The translations under genes and the position numbers were made by a program. The notes under the pieces are model-generated. The model ran no database searches, had not been told where the DNA came from, and was given only the letters and a program-made list of their open reading frames with translations. From Actinomycetes bacterium (GTDB taxonomy: Bacteria; Actinomycetota; Actinomycetes; Mycobacteriales; Mycobacteriaceae), in assembly GCA_029780675.1 (NCBI GenBank), contig JAKOYE010000123.1, positions 55,049 to 119,048 on the forward strand: 64,000 nt of DNA. The letters run 5' to 3'. Positions 1 to 8,525 of the stretch are shown piece by piece; within the stretch, counting starts at the first letter, position 1, and the number at the start of each line of letters is the position of its first letter.

Positions 1-1
1 G

Positions 2-466
2 GCGCCGGGCTGCGACCGCCCGGCCACCGAGTGCGACCTCGACCACACCATTCCCTACGGCCGCGGCGGCCCGACCCACGCCTCCAACATCAAGGCTCTG
101 TGCCGCCTTCATCATCTGCTGAAGACGTTCTGGGGCTGGCGGGACCGTCAGCTGCCCGACGGGACGGTCATCTGGGAACTCCCCGGCCGGCAGACCTACG
201 TCACCAATCCGGGCAGCAAGCCGCTGTTCCCGACCTTGAGTGCCCCGACGAGTCCACCGCTCATCCCACCGCGCTACTGCGCCGCCGACCCCACCGCGAT
301 GCCCAAACGCGCCACCACCCGGGCCCGGAACCGCGCCCACCACCTCGCCACCGAACGCAACGCGAACCGCACAGAACGCGAGGCCCGCGAAGCCCGGCAG
401 ATCCGGGAAGCCGCCCTCGTTCGCAGACCACCACCGGGGCCCGGCGACGACTCCCCACCCTTCTAA
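2..466 (+). CDS. HNH endonuclease of the 13E12/DUF222 family, C-terminal part
   Basis: The gene enters from the left edge, so only about 154 C-terminal residues are visible. They hold an HNH nuclease core: Asp-His in [15 protein letters not shown], then the Asn of SNIK and the His pair of LCRLHHLLK, with a Cys upstream in GCDRP that would pair with the later Cys as a zinc knuckle. This is the usual end of the multicopy mycobacterial 13E12-repeat (DUF222 plus HNH) proteins, whose biological role is not settled. The rest is a charged Arg/Glu-rich tail. Its stop (TAA, 464-466) overlaps the stop of the convergent gene. Confidence 0.85.
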   Translation, partial: APGCDRPATECDLDHTIPYGRGGPTHASNIKALCRLHHLLKTFWGWRDRQLPDGTVIWELPGRQTYVTNPGSKPLFPTLSAPTSPPLIPPRYCAADPTAMPKRATTRARNRAHHLATERNANRTEREAREARQIREAALVRRPPPGPGDDSPPF

Positions 467-912
467 CCCACGGACTGAAGCCGGCGTTGCTTGGCGACGC
501 TGAACGTCGCGATCGTCTCCAGTAACTGCACGAGGTCGTCCTGGCATCGGCAGATCCGGGCGCCGTCGGGAACCCACCAGATCCGGTCGCCGTCACCGCG
601 AACGGTCAAACCGTTCACCGGCCTGAGAAAGACACCGATCTGGGTGGGATGACACCCGTCATGCTCCCGGACGATCCGGGCCTGCAGGGGTGTGCCGTCA
701 CTGCGGCGCACCAGCAGTGCCGACGGGGTGCGCACGACGACGATGGATCCCGTCCGCAGCGCTTCGGCCGTCCCGACCTGGATCACGTCATCCAGTAACG
801 GGACGCTGAGCCGAATCGCGCCGGTGCGGATATCGCCGACCGCCTCGGCGATGCGCGGCGGAAGACACAGCGTTCCCGGCCCGCCGGTTGACTGCGGCCA
901 TGGGTTTCGCAC
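463..912 (-). CDS. Zur-box-controlled hypothetical protein
   Basis: I do not recognise this family. The protein is 149 aa from the GTG at 912, with no signal peptide or membrane segment. It has several Cys, including an RICRCQDD motif near the C-terminus and DGCHP in the middle. An ATG at 924 is possible, but it lies inside the palindromic operator. The GTG at 912 has a GGAGG (922-918) five bases upstream and fits better. The Zur-type palindrome directly upstream suggests the gene is repressed when zinc is plentiful. Zur targets are often zinc uptake proteins, Cys-poor ribosomal paralogs or metallochaperones; this protein resembles none of them. Confidence 0.7.
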   Translation of the reverse strand: MRNPWPQSTGGPGTLCLPPRIAEAVGDIRTGAIRLSVPLLDDVIQVGTAEALRTGSIVVVRTPSALLVRRSDGTPLQARIVREHDGCHPTQIGVFLRPVNGLTVRGDGDRIWWVPDGARICRCQDDLVQLLETIATFSVAKQRRLQSVG

Positions 913-922
913 GGCTACCTCC

Positions 923-947
923 ATTATTGAAAATCATTTTCAATAAT
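923..947. promoter_or_regulatory. Zur (zinc uptake regulator) box
   Basis: This is a 25-bp palindrome with 12-bp arms around one central base. Its 15-bp core TGAAAATCATTTTCA (928-942) matches the 7-1-7 actinobacterial Zur operator TGAAAATNATTTTCA exactly. It abuts the Shine-Dalgarno of the leftward gene. The rightward neighbour is transcribed toward it, so the leftward orphan gene is the only plausible target. Confidence 0.85.
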
Positions 948-985
948 TTCGGAGCCGACTCTACCCCCGAATCAGTACCCGCGGA

Positions 986-1801
986 TCAGTGCCCGTGGAA
1001 GTTGTCCATCGAGTTGTAGACACCGACCCGCCGCAGGTAGAAGTCCCGCAACCGGACCGGCAGCACCCCGGAGAGCACCTTGTTCATCCGCGATGTCCAC
1101 GGCATGACCACAAAGGGCTGGCCCTCGAGCATCGCCGTCCACGTGGTGTCGACGACATCCTGCTGCTCGAGCATCGGGGTGAACAGGATGCCCTTGGCGC
1201 CGTCGAACATGCCGGTGTTGATGTAGGTGGGGCAGACCGTGGTGACCTTCACCTGAGAGTGACCGGCCTGTTCGAGTTCCAGTCGCACGGAGTCGGAGAA
1301 CCCGACCGCCGCCCACTTCGAGGCCGCGTAGGCGGCCATCCGCGGGATCGCGTTCAACCCCGCCGAGGAGGCGATGTTGATCAGCCGACAGGGCTTGCCG
1401 GACTCGATCATCCCCGGCAGGAACTCCCGAGCCACCAGCATCGGGCCGATGGAGTTGACCTCCATCGTCAGCATGAAATCCCGCGGGTCGTTCTCCCAGA
1501 AATAGCCGTTCCCGCGGACGATTCCGGCGTTGTTGAACAGAACCTGAATCGGACCGACCTCGGTGCGCACCCGTTCGGAGGCCTCGGCCACCCGGTCCCG
1601 CGAGGTGACGTCCACGGTCTCGTAGACGATGGTGCCCCCGGCCGCCTCCAACTCCACCGCGGTCTCCTTGAGCGCCGTCTCGTTGGCGTCCCACAGGACC
1701 ACCGTCGCGGCGCCCTCCCTGACGGCCTTGACGGCGAACAGTTTGCCGAGGCCCATGGCGGCCCCCGTGATGAGGACGTTCGTCCCCCGGACGGATTGCA
1801 T
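986..1801 (-). CDS. SDR family oxidoreductase
   Basis: A short-chain dehydrogenase of 271 aa. It has the NAD(P) glycine motif TGAAMGLG near residue 12, the NNAG motif (LFNNAGIV), a Ser in IASSAG and the catalytic YAASK. The C-terminal region is longer than in the minimal classical SDR and holds Arg-rich segments (VRLRDFYLRRVG), a layout seen in mycobacterial acyl-chain or ketone reductases. The ATG at 1801 is chosen because AGGGAGA lies a few bases upstream; the frame stays open further upstream without homology. The substrate cannot be read from the sequence. Confidence 0.85.
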   Translation of the reverse strand: MQSVRGTNVLITGAAMGLGKLFAVKAVREGAATVVLWDANETALKETAVELEAAGGTIVYETVDVTSRDRVAEASERVRTEVGPIQVLFNNAGIVRGNGYFWENDPRDFMLTMEVNSIGPMLVAREFLPGMIESGKPCRLINIASSAGLNAIPRMAAYAASKWAAVGFSDSVRLELEQAGHSQVKVTTVCPTYINTGMFDGAKGILFTPMLEQQDVVDTTWTAMLEGQPFVVMPWTSRMNKVLSGVLPVRLRDFYLRRVGVYNSMDNFHGH

Positions 1802-1901
1802 GACGTGGTCTCCCTCTGCTCGGAAGTTCGGTGCCGGAAGCACCTGACCATCCCCGTTGTACCCCACACCGGCCATGCCGCGCGGGCGGTAGGGTGACGA
1901 A

Positions 1902-2444
1902 ATGCTGCGCACGATTCTCACGGCGGGCGCCGCCATGGTGGGTTGCGGCCTCATGGGAGCCTTCCCGGCCACTGCCGAACCCGCGCCCGCGCCGCCGCCG
2001 ATTCCCAACGTCTTCGGCAACATGCCGGTCAACCCGGCCGACTACACCGTCAACAGCGGGAAGTGGTTCGCCTTTGCCGGACCGGCGGGAGTCGTCTGCG
2101 TTCTGGACACCCTCAAGGGCAATTACGGCTGCGCCGGCCCGTTGCCGGGCGCCCCCGCGGGGGCGAACCTGGTCAGCGCCGGACCCGTCGGGGCACCGGT
2201 CTTCACCACCACCGACACCCCCGCCTACGCCGACGCCGGGCCCGTCCGGCCCCTGCCGCCCAACACCCGGTTGACGTTCCGGCAGGTGAGTTGCGGCGTG
2301 GACGACGCCGGGGTGGTGGCCTGCCTGAACAGCCGGGAGCAGGTGGGCTTCGTCGTCGGGCCCACCAGCACCTACATCGGCAACAACAATCCGCCCCCGC
2401 CGGCCGAACCGGTGCCGGGCGCCCCCGTCCCGCCGCCGAGCTGA
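1902..2444 (+). CDS. secreted Pro/Ala-rich mycobacterial protein
   Basis: A 180-aa exported protein. A short basic N-terminus and hydrophobic stretch end at an AxA-type signal peptidase site (FPATAEP, about residue 26). The mature part is rich in Pro, Gly and Ala and has four Cys (VVCVL, GCAGP, VSCGV, VACLN) that could form two disulfides. It ends in a Pro-rich tail. Function unknown. A TAGGGT -10 element (1890-1895) lies six bases before the ATG, so the mRNA is probably leaderless. Confidence 0.8.
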   Translation: MLRTILTAGAAMVGCGLMGAFPATAEPAPAPPPIPNVFGNMPVNPADYTVNSGKWFAFAGPAGVVCVLDTLKGNYGCAGPLPGAPAGANLVSAGPVGAPVFTTTDTPAYADAGPVRPLPPNTRLTFRQVSCGVDDAGVVACLNSREQVGFVVGPTSTYIGNNNPPPPAEPVPGAPVPPPS

Positions 2445-2451
2445 GCCGCCG

Positions 2452-2739
2452 ATGACCTTCACCCACGTCGTGACCTTCAAATGGCGGGCCGAGCCCGACG
2501 CGACCGCGATCGCCACCGCCCTGCGGGACCTGATCGCGACCGTCGACGGCGTCCGCAGCTACCTGTGCGGGCCGGACGCGGGAATGACGGCGGGCGCCTA
2601 TGACTTCGCCGTGGTGGGCAGCTTCGACGATCGCGACGCCTTCATCGCCTACCGGGATCACCCGGAGCATCAGCGGATCCTCAAGGAGATGATCCTGCCG
2701 AACCTCGAATCGCGCACCGTGGTGCAACTCGAGGACTGA
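2452..2739 (+). CDS. Dabb (stress-responsive A/B barrel) domain protein
   Basis: A 95-aa single-domain protein that starts with the typical Dabb motif FTHVVTFKW and continues with the YDFAVVGSFDDRDAFIAY and YRDHPEH motifs of dimeric alpha/beta barrels. These small proteins form ferredoxin-like dimers; actinobacterial members include polyketide cyclases and proteins of unknown role. It follows the secreted protein by 7 bases and is probably cotranscribed with it. The last six codons including the stop are duplicated in tandem just after the gene (see 2722-2757). Confidence 0.8.
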   Translation: MTFTHVVTFKWRAEPDATAIATALRDLIATVDGVRSYLCGPDAGMTAGAYDFAVVGSFDDRDAFIAYRDHPEHQRILKEMILPNLESRTVVQLED

Positions 2740-2757
2740 GTGCAACTCGAGGATTGA
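2722..2757 (+). repeat. 18-bp tandem duplication over a stop codon
   Basis: The last 18 bases of the Dabb gene (five codons plus TGA) are repeated immediately, with one C-to-T change. The second copy would encode the same VQLED and stop again. This looks like a recent slippage duplication that left the protein unchanged. Confidence 0.85.
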
Positions 2758-2760
2758 GCG

Positions 2761-3978
2761 TCACCCGCTGATCCCCACCGCGACCGTCAGTTCGAGGATG
2801 GTGCGCGGATCGTCCAATCGGGTTCCGTAAGCCTGCCGGATCTGGTTCATCCGGTAGCGGACCGTCTGCGGGTGCACGAACATCTCAGCGGCGACGGCGT
2901 CCCGGCGGCCCTGGTGCAACAGCCAACTCCGCAGGGTCTCGATCAGCCGGGGACCGGCCGTGGGGCCGAGTCGGATCAGCGGGGCCAGCGCCCGCTGCCG
3001 CAGATCCTCGGCGGCCTCCTCGTCGGCACCGAGGACCAACTCCACCAGATGCTCGTCGGTATCCACCACGCCGCCGGCGTTCACCAGGTGCCGCGCCCGG
3101 ACCGCCCGGCGGTAGGAGGCCCCGACGGCGACCCACGGCCGACTCGGTCCGACGACCGCCGATCTGCCGGACCTCGGTCCGACGACCGCCGATCTGCCGG
3201 CCAGCGCGGCCAACAACGCCGCCCGGCGGCTGCCCTCGACGTCGGGGACCAGTACCGCCGCCCACGATTCGGCCGGGTCCAGGTCCGGCAGGTCCTCGGA
3301 CACGTACAGGGCGGCCGGACCCACCAGGGTGGCGGTTCGGGACAGCTGGGCGGCCGGGATGAGCACGGCGGTCAGCCGCTGCGGGGGCGGCCAGTTGGCG
3401 GTGTCCGCCGTGGCCGCGACCGTGTCGGGATCCTCTCCGATGAGCAGTTGGCGCGCCAGCAGATCCAGATAGCGCTGCCGGACCCGGCCCGCCGTCGCCA
3501 GTTCGTCGCCGTGCCCGGACACGCTGGCGGCGGAGAGTTCGTCGATGTAGGCGAAGACCAGCTCGGCGAATCGGGCGATGGTCAGCGCCGAAAGTCCGGA
3601 TTCCACCGCCTTGTCCGACAGTTCCCGCCACGCCTCCCGCGCACCCACCCGGTAGGCCGCCAGGAGCGCGTCGATGGATCGCCCGGAGCGGGCCTCGCCG
3701 CGGCCCAGATCGTAGGCGGCGTCCACCGCGGCCCGAAGTGATGAATCCGAGTCCGCCGTCCCGCCCCGGGTGGTCAGCCGCAGGAAGGCACCCAGAGACG
3801 CCTGAACCGCGTTCTCGATGTTCTGACCCATCCGGCCTTGGAACGGATCTGTGTAGGCCGGGACCTCCGCGATGATCGCCGAGACGCTGCGCTCGGCCAT
3901 CCGCGGCAGCACGGCTTCCAGGGCGGCGATCACATCCGGGTCGAGGTCGAACCCGGTCAGCCGCGGAATCTGCGGCAC
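2761..3978 (-). CDS. PucR-type transcriptional regulator
   Basis: A 405-aa regulator. The C-terminal helix-turn-helix of the PucR/CdaR type (HTH_30) is plain: WLLHQGRRDAVAAEMF followed by VHPQTVRYRMNQI. The middle is the GGDEF-like PucR domain. The start is placed at the GTG at 3978 because GGAAGG lies seven bases upstream. It is divergent from the reductase-desaturase pair with an 85-bp shared promoter region and is the obvious candidate to control it. Near residues 260-280 there is a perfect tandem duplication (GRSAVVGPRS then GRSAVVGPSR). Confidence 0.85.
   Translation of the reverse strand: MPQIPRLTGFDLDPDVIAALEAVLPRMAERSVSAIIAEVPAYTDPFQGRMGQNIENAVQASLGAFLRLTTRGGTADSDSSLRAAVDAAYDLGRGEARSGRSIDALLAAYRVGAREAWRELSDKAVESGLSALTIARFAELVFAYIDELSAASVSGHGDELATAGRVRQRYLDLLARQLLIGEDPDTVAATADTANWPPPQRLTAVLIPAAQLSRTATLVGPAALYVSEDLPDLDPAESWAAVLVPDVEGSRRAALLAALAGRSAVVGPRSGRSAVVGPSRPWVAVGASYRRAVRARHLVNAGGVVDTDEHLVELVLGADEEAAEDLRQRALAPLIRLGPTAGPRLIETLRSWLLHQGRRDAVAAEMFVHPQTVRYRMNQIRQAYGTRLDDPRTILELTVAVGISG
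3144..3200 (-). repeat. 30-bp-period tandem duplication inside the PucR gene
   Basis: Two identical 27-bp copies (3144-3170 and 3174-3200) lie 30 bases apart and stay in frame, adding ten residues between the central domain and the helix-turn-helix region. The two copies have no substitutions, which suggests a recent event. Confidence 0.9.
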
Positions 3979-4063
3979 AACTATTCCTTCCGAACAAATA
4001 CGGAGCTGATCTTCACCCCATCTGGTCAAGACTTTATGCCTGGCGAAGGGCCACCGTGGAGTC

Positions 4064-5161
4064 ATGACAACAACGCGACCCCGCCCCGGAGTTCCCGCCG
4101 GGCTGCGGAACACGTTCGCCCGGTGGGCCGAACGGGTCACCACCCCGCTGCTGCCGAACGATTACCTCGACCTCTTCGACCCGCTGCGGTCCCCCGCCCG
4201 ACTCCGGGGCCGCATCACCGCGATCCTTCCCGAGACCCGCGACGCCGTCACCGTGGTGATCAAGCCGGGTAACGGCTGGCGCGCCCACCGTCCCGGCCAG
4301 TTCCTCCGGTTGGGGGTCGATGTGGACGGTGTGCGGCACTGGCGCTGCTACTCGATCACCTCCGCCCCGGGGCGGGCCGACGGGTGTCTGTCGATCACCG
4401 TCAAGGCGGTGCCCGGCGGCATCGTCTCCCACCACCTGGTCCGGCACGCCGCCGCCGGAACCATCGTGTCGCTCGACGCCGCCACCGGGGAGTTCACCCT
4501 CGCCAGCCCGCCGCCGGCCAGGATCCTGTTCCTGACGGCCGGTAGCGGTATCACCCCTGTCATGGGCATGCTGCGATCGCCCGGCCTGACCACCGAGCAC
4601 GACGTCGTCGTCGTCCACAGCGCGCCGACCGCCGGGGACGTCATCTTCGGCGGCGAGTTGCGCATGCTCGCCCGGACCGGCCGCATCCGGCTCGTCGAGA
4701 TTCACACCCGCGACGACGGACGCCTGGACCCGGCCCGGCTGACCGGCCTCGTCGGCAACATCACCGACCGGTCCACCTGGGCCTGCGGACCGGAAACGTT
4801 CCTCACGGCGATCGAAAGCCACTGGGCGGCAGCGGGTATCACCCACCGGCTGCGCACCGAGCGGTTCCGGCCCGCGCCCGTCGCCACCGGCGAGGGGGGC
4901 ACGGTCACGTTCTCGGCCACCGGTACCAGCGTCGAAACCGACGGCACCCGAAGCCTGCTGGAGTCCGGCGAATCCGCGGGTGTGCTGATGCCCTCGGGGT
5001 GCCGCATGGGCATCTGCTTCGGCTGCGTCGCGCCGCTGCGGCGCGGTGCGGTGCGCGACCTGCGCAACGGCACCCTGACCACCGCCACCGATGACGGTGA
5101 CGGCGTGGTGATCCAGACCTGCGTCTCCGCGGCGGCGGGCGACTGCGACGTCGCTCTCTAG
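4064..5161 (+). CDS. ferredoxin reductase, electron donor to the acyl-CoA desaturase (Rv3230c type)
   Basis: A 365-aa flavin/iron-sulfur oxidoreductase. Order of parts: an N-terminal extension of about 50 residues, an FAD-binding barrel with the RCYSIT motif (Arg at 94), an NAD(P)H domain (TAGSGITPVMGML) and a C-terminal plant-type 2Fe-2S domain with Cys313, Cys318, Cys321 and Cys353. This layout matches Rv3230c of M. tuberculosis, shown to pass electrons to DesA3 in stearoyl-CoA delta-9 desaturation. The desaturase follows 14 bases downstream. Both are divergent from the PucR regulator. Confidence 0.88.
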   Translation: MTTTRPRPGVPAGLRNTFARWAERVTTPLLPNDYLDLFDPLRSPARLRGRITAILPETRDAVTVVIKPGNGWRAHRPGQFLRLGVDVDGVRHWRCYSITSAPGRADGCLSITVKAVPGGIVSHHLVRHAAAGTIVSLDAATGEFTLASPPPARILFLTAGSGITPVMGMLRSPGLTTEHDVVVVHSAPTAGDVIFGGELRMLARTGRIRLVEIHTRDDGRLDPARLTGLVGNITDRSTWACGPETFLTAIESHWAAAGITHRLRTERFRPAPVATGEGGTVTFSATGTSVETDGTRSLLESGESAGVLMPSGCRMGICFGCVAPLRRGAVRDLRNGTLTTATDDGDGVVIQTCVSAAAGDCDVAL

Positions 5162-5175
5162 AAAGGACATCCCCC

Positions 5176-6330
5176 ATGACTGCCCTGCAGAACCTCACCC
5201 CGAACCCGATCGCGCACCTCACCGATGCCGACATCGAGAACCTCGGCGCTGAACTCGACGCCATCCGCGAGCAGGTCCTCACCAGCCGCGGCCAGCGGGA
5301 CGCCGACTACATCCGGTCGGTCATCACCGCCCAGCGCCGCCTTGAACTCGGCAGCCGCGCAATCCTGCTGTTCTCCCTGTTTCCGCCCGCCTGGTTGATC
5401 GGCACGCTCGGTCTGTCGATCTCCAAGATCGTCGAGAACATGGAGATCGGTCACAACGTCATGCACGGGCAGTGGGACTGGATGCGCGATCCGGCGATCC
5501 ACTCCACCACCTGGGAGTGGGACAACGCCTCACCGGCGGATCTGTGGAAGCACTCCCACAACGAGCTGCATCACACCTACACCAATGTCCTGGGTAAGGA
5601 CCACGATCTGGGCTACGGCATCATGCGGGTCGACGAGGACCAGCCCTGGAGCCCGTTCCTGCTGTTCCAGCCGCTGACCAACCTCGTCAACGCCTGCTTC
5701 TTCGAGTACGGCATCGCCCTCTACGACCTCGAGATCGGCAAATACCTCAAGGGCCGCTCCGACAAGGCCGACTTCCGCGCCAAGGTCACCAAGGTCCTGG
5801 CCAAGGTCCGCCGCCAGGCCACCCGCGACTACGTCCTGCACCCGCTGCTGTCCGGGCCGTCGGCGCTGACCACCCTGACCGCCAACATGACGGCCAATCT
5901 GGTCCGCAATCTGTGGACCCACGCGGTGATCATGTGCGGGCACTTCCCCGAGGGCGTGCAGACCTATGCCAAGACGTCCATCGCGGGCGAGACCCGGGCG
6001 CAGTGGTATCTGCGGCAGATGCTCGGTTCGGCCAATATCTCCGGCAGTCCGGCCATGCACTTCATGACCGGCAACCTGTCATTCCAGATCGAACACCACC
6101 TCTTCCCCGATCTGCCCAGCAATCGCTACCAGGAGATCGCACCGAAGGTGCAGGAGGTGTTCGAGCGCTACGGTCTGACGTACACAACCGGCAGCCTGCC
6201 CCGTCAGGTGGCGTCAGCCTGGAAGAAGATCATCCGGCTGTCGCTGCCCAACAAGCCCACACCGGCCCCCGGCGAGCCCGCGAGTTCTACTGGCCCGCGT
6301 TGCGAACCAGTTCAATCGCGTACTGGGTGA
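5176..6330 (+). CDS. desA3: membrane acyl-CoA delta-9 desaturase, DesA3-like
   Basis: A 384-aa membrane di-iron desaturase. All three histidine boxes are present: HNVMH at 93-97, HSHNELHH at 126-133 and QIEHH at 304-308. Hydrophobic segments flank the first box and lie in the middle. The family inserts a double bond into stearoyl-CoA using O2 and electrons from the adjacent reductase, giving oleate for membrane and storage lipids. AAAGGA lies seven bases before the ATG. The last 44 bases overlap the convergent GH6 gene. Confidence 0.88.
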   Translation: MTALQNLTPNPIAHLTDADIENLGAELDAIREQVLTSRGQRDADYIRSVITAQRRLELGSRAILLFSLFPPAWLIGTLGLSISKIVENMEIGHNVMHGQWDWMRDPAIHSTTWEWDNASPADLWKHSHNELHHTYTNVLGKDHDLGYGIMRVDEDQPWSPFLLFQPLTNLVNACFFEYGIALYDLEIGKYLKGRSDKADFRAKVTKVLAKVRRQATRDYVLHPLLSGPSALTTLTANMTANLVRNLWTHAVIMCGHFPEGVQTYAKTSIAGETRAQWYLRQMLGSANISGSPAMHFMTGNLSFQIEHHLFPDLPSNRYQEIAPKVQEVFERYGLTYTTGSLPRQVASAWKKIIRLSLPNKPTPAPGEPASSTGPRCEPVQSRTG

Positions 6331-7366
6331 CGAACTGCCCCGCCGGCGGCTGTCCGCGGTTGCAGCTTCCGTCGGACTCGCCGACCCGCTTGACCCACAG
6401 GTAGGCGTCGGCGTGCGCGCCGGCGGTGTCGGTGGTCGGCGGGACGCCCAGCGCCCGGCCGGCGGGATTGCACCAACTCAGTGGTGAATCCTCGATGGGG
6501 CCCGCGCCGTTGCGAGAGGTGTCGATGACGTAGTGCGACCCGCCCGTCATCGCCGACACCGCTTCGCCGTAGGCGATCTGCTCTTCGGTGGTGTAGTAGT
6601 TCGTGGTGTTGAGGCTGAAGCCCCGCACGCGACTCACGCCGACCTCGTTCAGTCCGGCAGCGAGTTTCTCCGCGCTGATCCACCGGGAGTGCCCACCGTC
6701 GATGTACACGACGGCCGCAGGGTCACGGGACAGCGCGTCGACCGCGTAGCTGAGCAGCGCGAAGCGCTCCGCCCGCTGATCGGGCGACAGGCAGTCGGCC
6801 ATCGCGATGGCGTCGGGTTCGAGAATGATCGCGGCCGGCAGCGAACCCAGGCCGGTGGCGATCGCGTCGATCCACTGCCGGTAGCCCGCGCCGGAGCCGA
6901 ACCCACCCGCCGCGAAACTGCCGCAGTCCCGGTTCGGAATCGCGTAAATCGCGAACACGGGCATGGCACCGGCGGCCTGCGCGGCACCCGCGTACCGGGA
7001 CACCGTGTTGCCGACCGTGCCGGCCGGGAAGGCGTGGTCGAGCCAGTACGCCTGCGGTGTGTTGGCGATCGTCGTCAACTCCGGACTGGGCGGGTTGGCG
7101 TTCTTGGCCGCGCGCATGGCCAACGAGATCGGATCCACGTAGAACGGCCGCCCTGCCAGCGGGTTCGAGTCGTCGGTCAGACGGACCTGCAGGGCGCGGT
7201 CGGTCTGGACCGGGCCGACCAGGGCCCCGACGCACATGACAGCGGCCACCAGAGAGAACGGACGCACCCAGCGAGCGACGGCACCGGCAATTGAGGTAAG
7301 CACTCCCAGAAAGTAACGCCGGTCACGGTTCAGCGCCAATTGCCCCGGGGTCTTGACGGATTGCAT
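6287..7366 (-). CDS. glycoside hydrolase family 6 (cellulase-like), membrane-anchored or secreted
   Basis: A 359-aa GH6 protein close in layout to mycobacterial CelA1 (Rv0062). An N-terminal hydrophobic segment (about 36-55) is a signal anchor. The catalytic domain has the GH6 landmarks YAIPNRDCG and AIILEPDAIA (catalytic Asp), then VYIDGGHS and ending in WVKRVGESDGSC. The family cleaves beta-1,4-glucan with inversion. The start could instead be a GTG about 20 codons in; the ATG is kept because nothing rules it out. The 3' end overlaps the desaturase gene. Confidence 0.85.
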   Translation of the reverse strand: MQSVKTPGQLALNRDRRYFLGVLTSIAGAVARWVRPFSLVAAVMCVGALVGPVQTDRALQVRLTDDSNPLAGRPFYVDPISLAMRAAKNANPPSPELTTIANTPQAYWLDHAFPAGTVGNTVSRYAGAAQAAGAMPVFAIYAIPNRDCGSFAAGGFGSGAGYRQWIDAIATGLGSLPAAIILEPDAIAMADCLSPDQRAERFALLSYAVDALSRDPAAVVYIDGGHSRWISAEKLAAGLNEVGVSRVRGFSLNTTNYYTTEEQIAYGEAVSAMTGGSHYVIDTSRNGAGPIEDSPLSWCNPAGRALGVPPTTDTAGAHADAYLWVKRVGESDGSCNRGQPPAGQFVTQYAIELVRNAGQ

Positions 7367-7417
7367 ACTTGTTGCTAACGGCCGCCGGTAAGTCGAGCGG
7401 AGTGCCGCTCAGCCGAA

Positions 7418-7423
7418 TAGGCT
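7418..7423 (+). promoter_or_regulatory. -10 element of a leaderless transcript
   Basis: TAGGCT lies eight bases before the ATG at 7432, and no Shine-Dalgarno is present. This is the standard mycobacterial leaderless arrangement. Confidence 0.5.
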
Positions 7424-7431
7424 CTGCTCAC

Positions 7432-8525
7432 ATGCGGTTACGGGAGGAGCCACCCCTCCACGGTCTGCCTGCCATCGTCCTCGCCGACGGTTGTTTCGCC
7501 GAACCGGAGGGCAAGGTTGCCCACGGCCTGATTCGCGACGGTGACCGGTTCGCGGTCCGGGTGGTGGTCGACCACACCCTGGCCGGCCGCGACGCCGGCG
7601 AGGTGCTCGACGGTTCGCCGCGCGGCATCCCGATCGTCACCGACGTGGCCGAAGCGGTCCGCCGCGCGCCGGACGCCGGAGTCGCCGTCGTCGGTCACGC
7701 CCCGCACGGCGGGCGACTCACTCCCGACCTGCGCGCCCAGTTGATGGAGTGTGCGGCGGCTGGACTGGACCTGGTCAGCGGGCTGCATGACCATCTGTGC
7801 GACGAACCCGAACTGGCCGCACTCGCCGCCGCCAACGGCGCCACCCCCTCGACGTCCGCCGCACACCGCCGGCCCGCCATCTGCGGTTCTGGGACGGTTC
7901 GGTCTACGCCGTCCGCGCCCCACGGATCGCGGTCCTCGGCACCGACTGCATTCTCGGCAAGCGCACCACCACCCGGATGCTCACCCGGGATCTCCGGCGC
8001 CGAGGCATTCGCGCCGAGATGATCTACACCGGTCAGACCGGCTGGATGCAGGGCGCACGGTACGGCGTCATCTGGGACGCGCTGATCTCCGATTTCACCT
8101 CCGGGGAACTCGAGGGCGCCATCGTGGCCTGCGCCGCCGAGGCCGACCCGGAGGTGATGCTCATCGAGGGCCAGGGCGCGATGCGCAACCCGTCCGGCCC
8201 GTGCGGGCCGGGTTTGATCCTGTCCGCGGCGGCATCCGGGGTCATCCTCCAGCACGCCCCGCGGCGCACCCATTTCCACGGACTCGAGCACCTTGAGCAG
8301 TGCCGCATCCCGGATCTGGTCTCGGAGATCGGCCTGATCGAACGTTTCGGCGCACCCGTGATCGCCGTGACGCTCAACCTGGCCGGGATCGCCGATCAGG
8401 ACCGGGCGGCGACGATCGAGGAATGCCGCGCGCAGTGCGCCCCGCTACCGGTGGTCGACGTCGTCGGCGACGGGATCGCTGAGCTGACCGACGTGGTCGT
8501 CGAGCACCTCCGGGAACCTCGCTGA
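7432..8525 (+). pseudogene. DUF1611 (DgcN-like) P-loop protein, broken by a 1-base frameshift
   Basis: Two frames together make one DUF1611 protein of about 364 aa. The N-terminal domain (LADGCFAEPEGKVAHGLIR, then IPIVTDVAEA) reads in frame to the C-run at 7844-7848. The C-terminal P-loop domain (VLGTDCILGKRTTT, GQTGWMQGARYG, EGQGAM) continues one frame over. Adding one C to that run restores ANGAT-P-LDVRR and the full protein. Some members (DgcN) are proposed to act in D-glutamate catabolism. It is either a sequencing error in a homopolymer or a real frameshift mutation; the rest of the gene shows no decay. Confidence 0.8.

Noticed and set aside
972..2516. Long open frame on the minus strand opposite the secreted-protein genes
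   Set aside because: Gly/Arg-rich low-complexity translation with no family; it is the antisense shadow of high-GC genes. Similar long shadows at 13770-16229, 4034-5170, 55612-57474 and 58624-60366 are rejected for the same reason.
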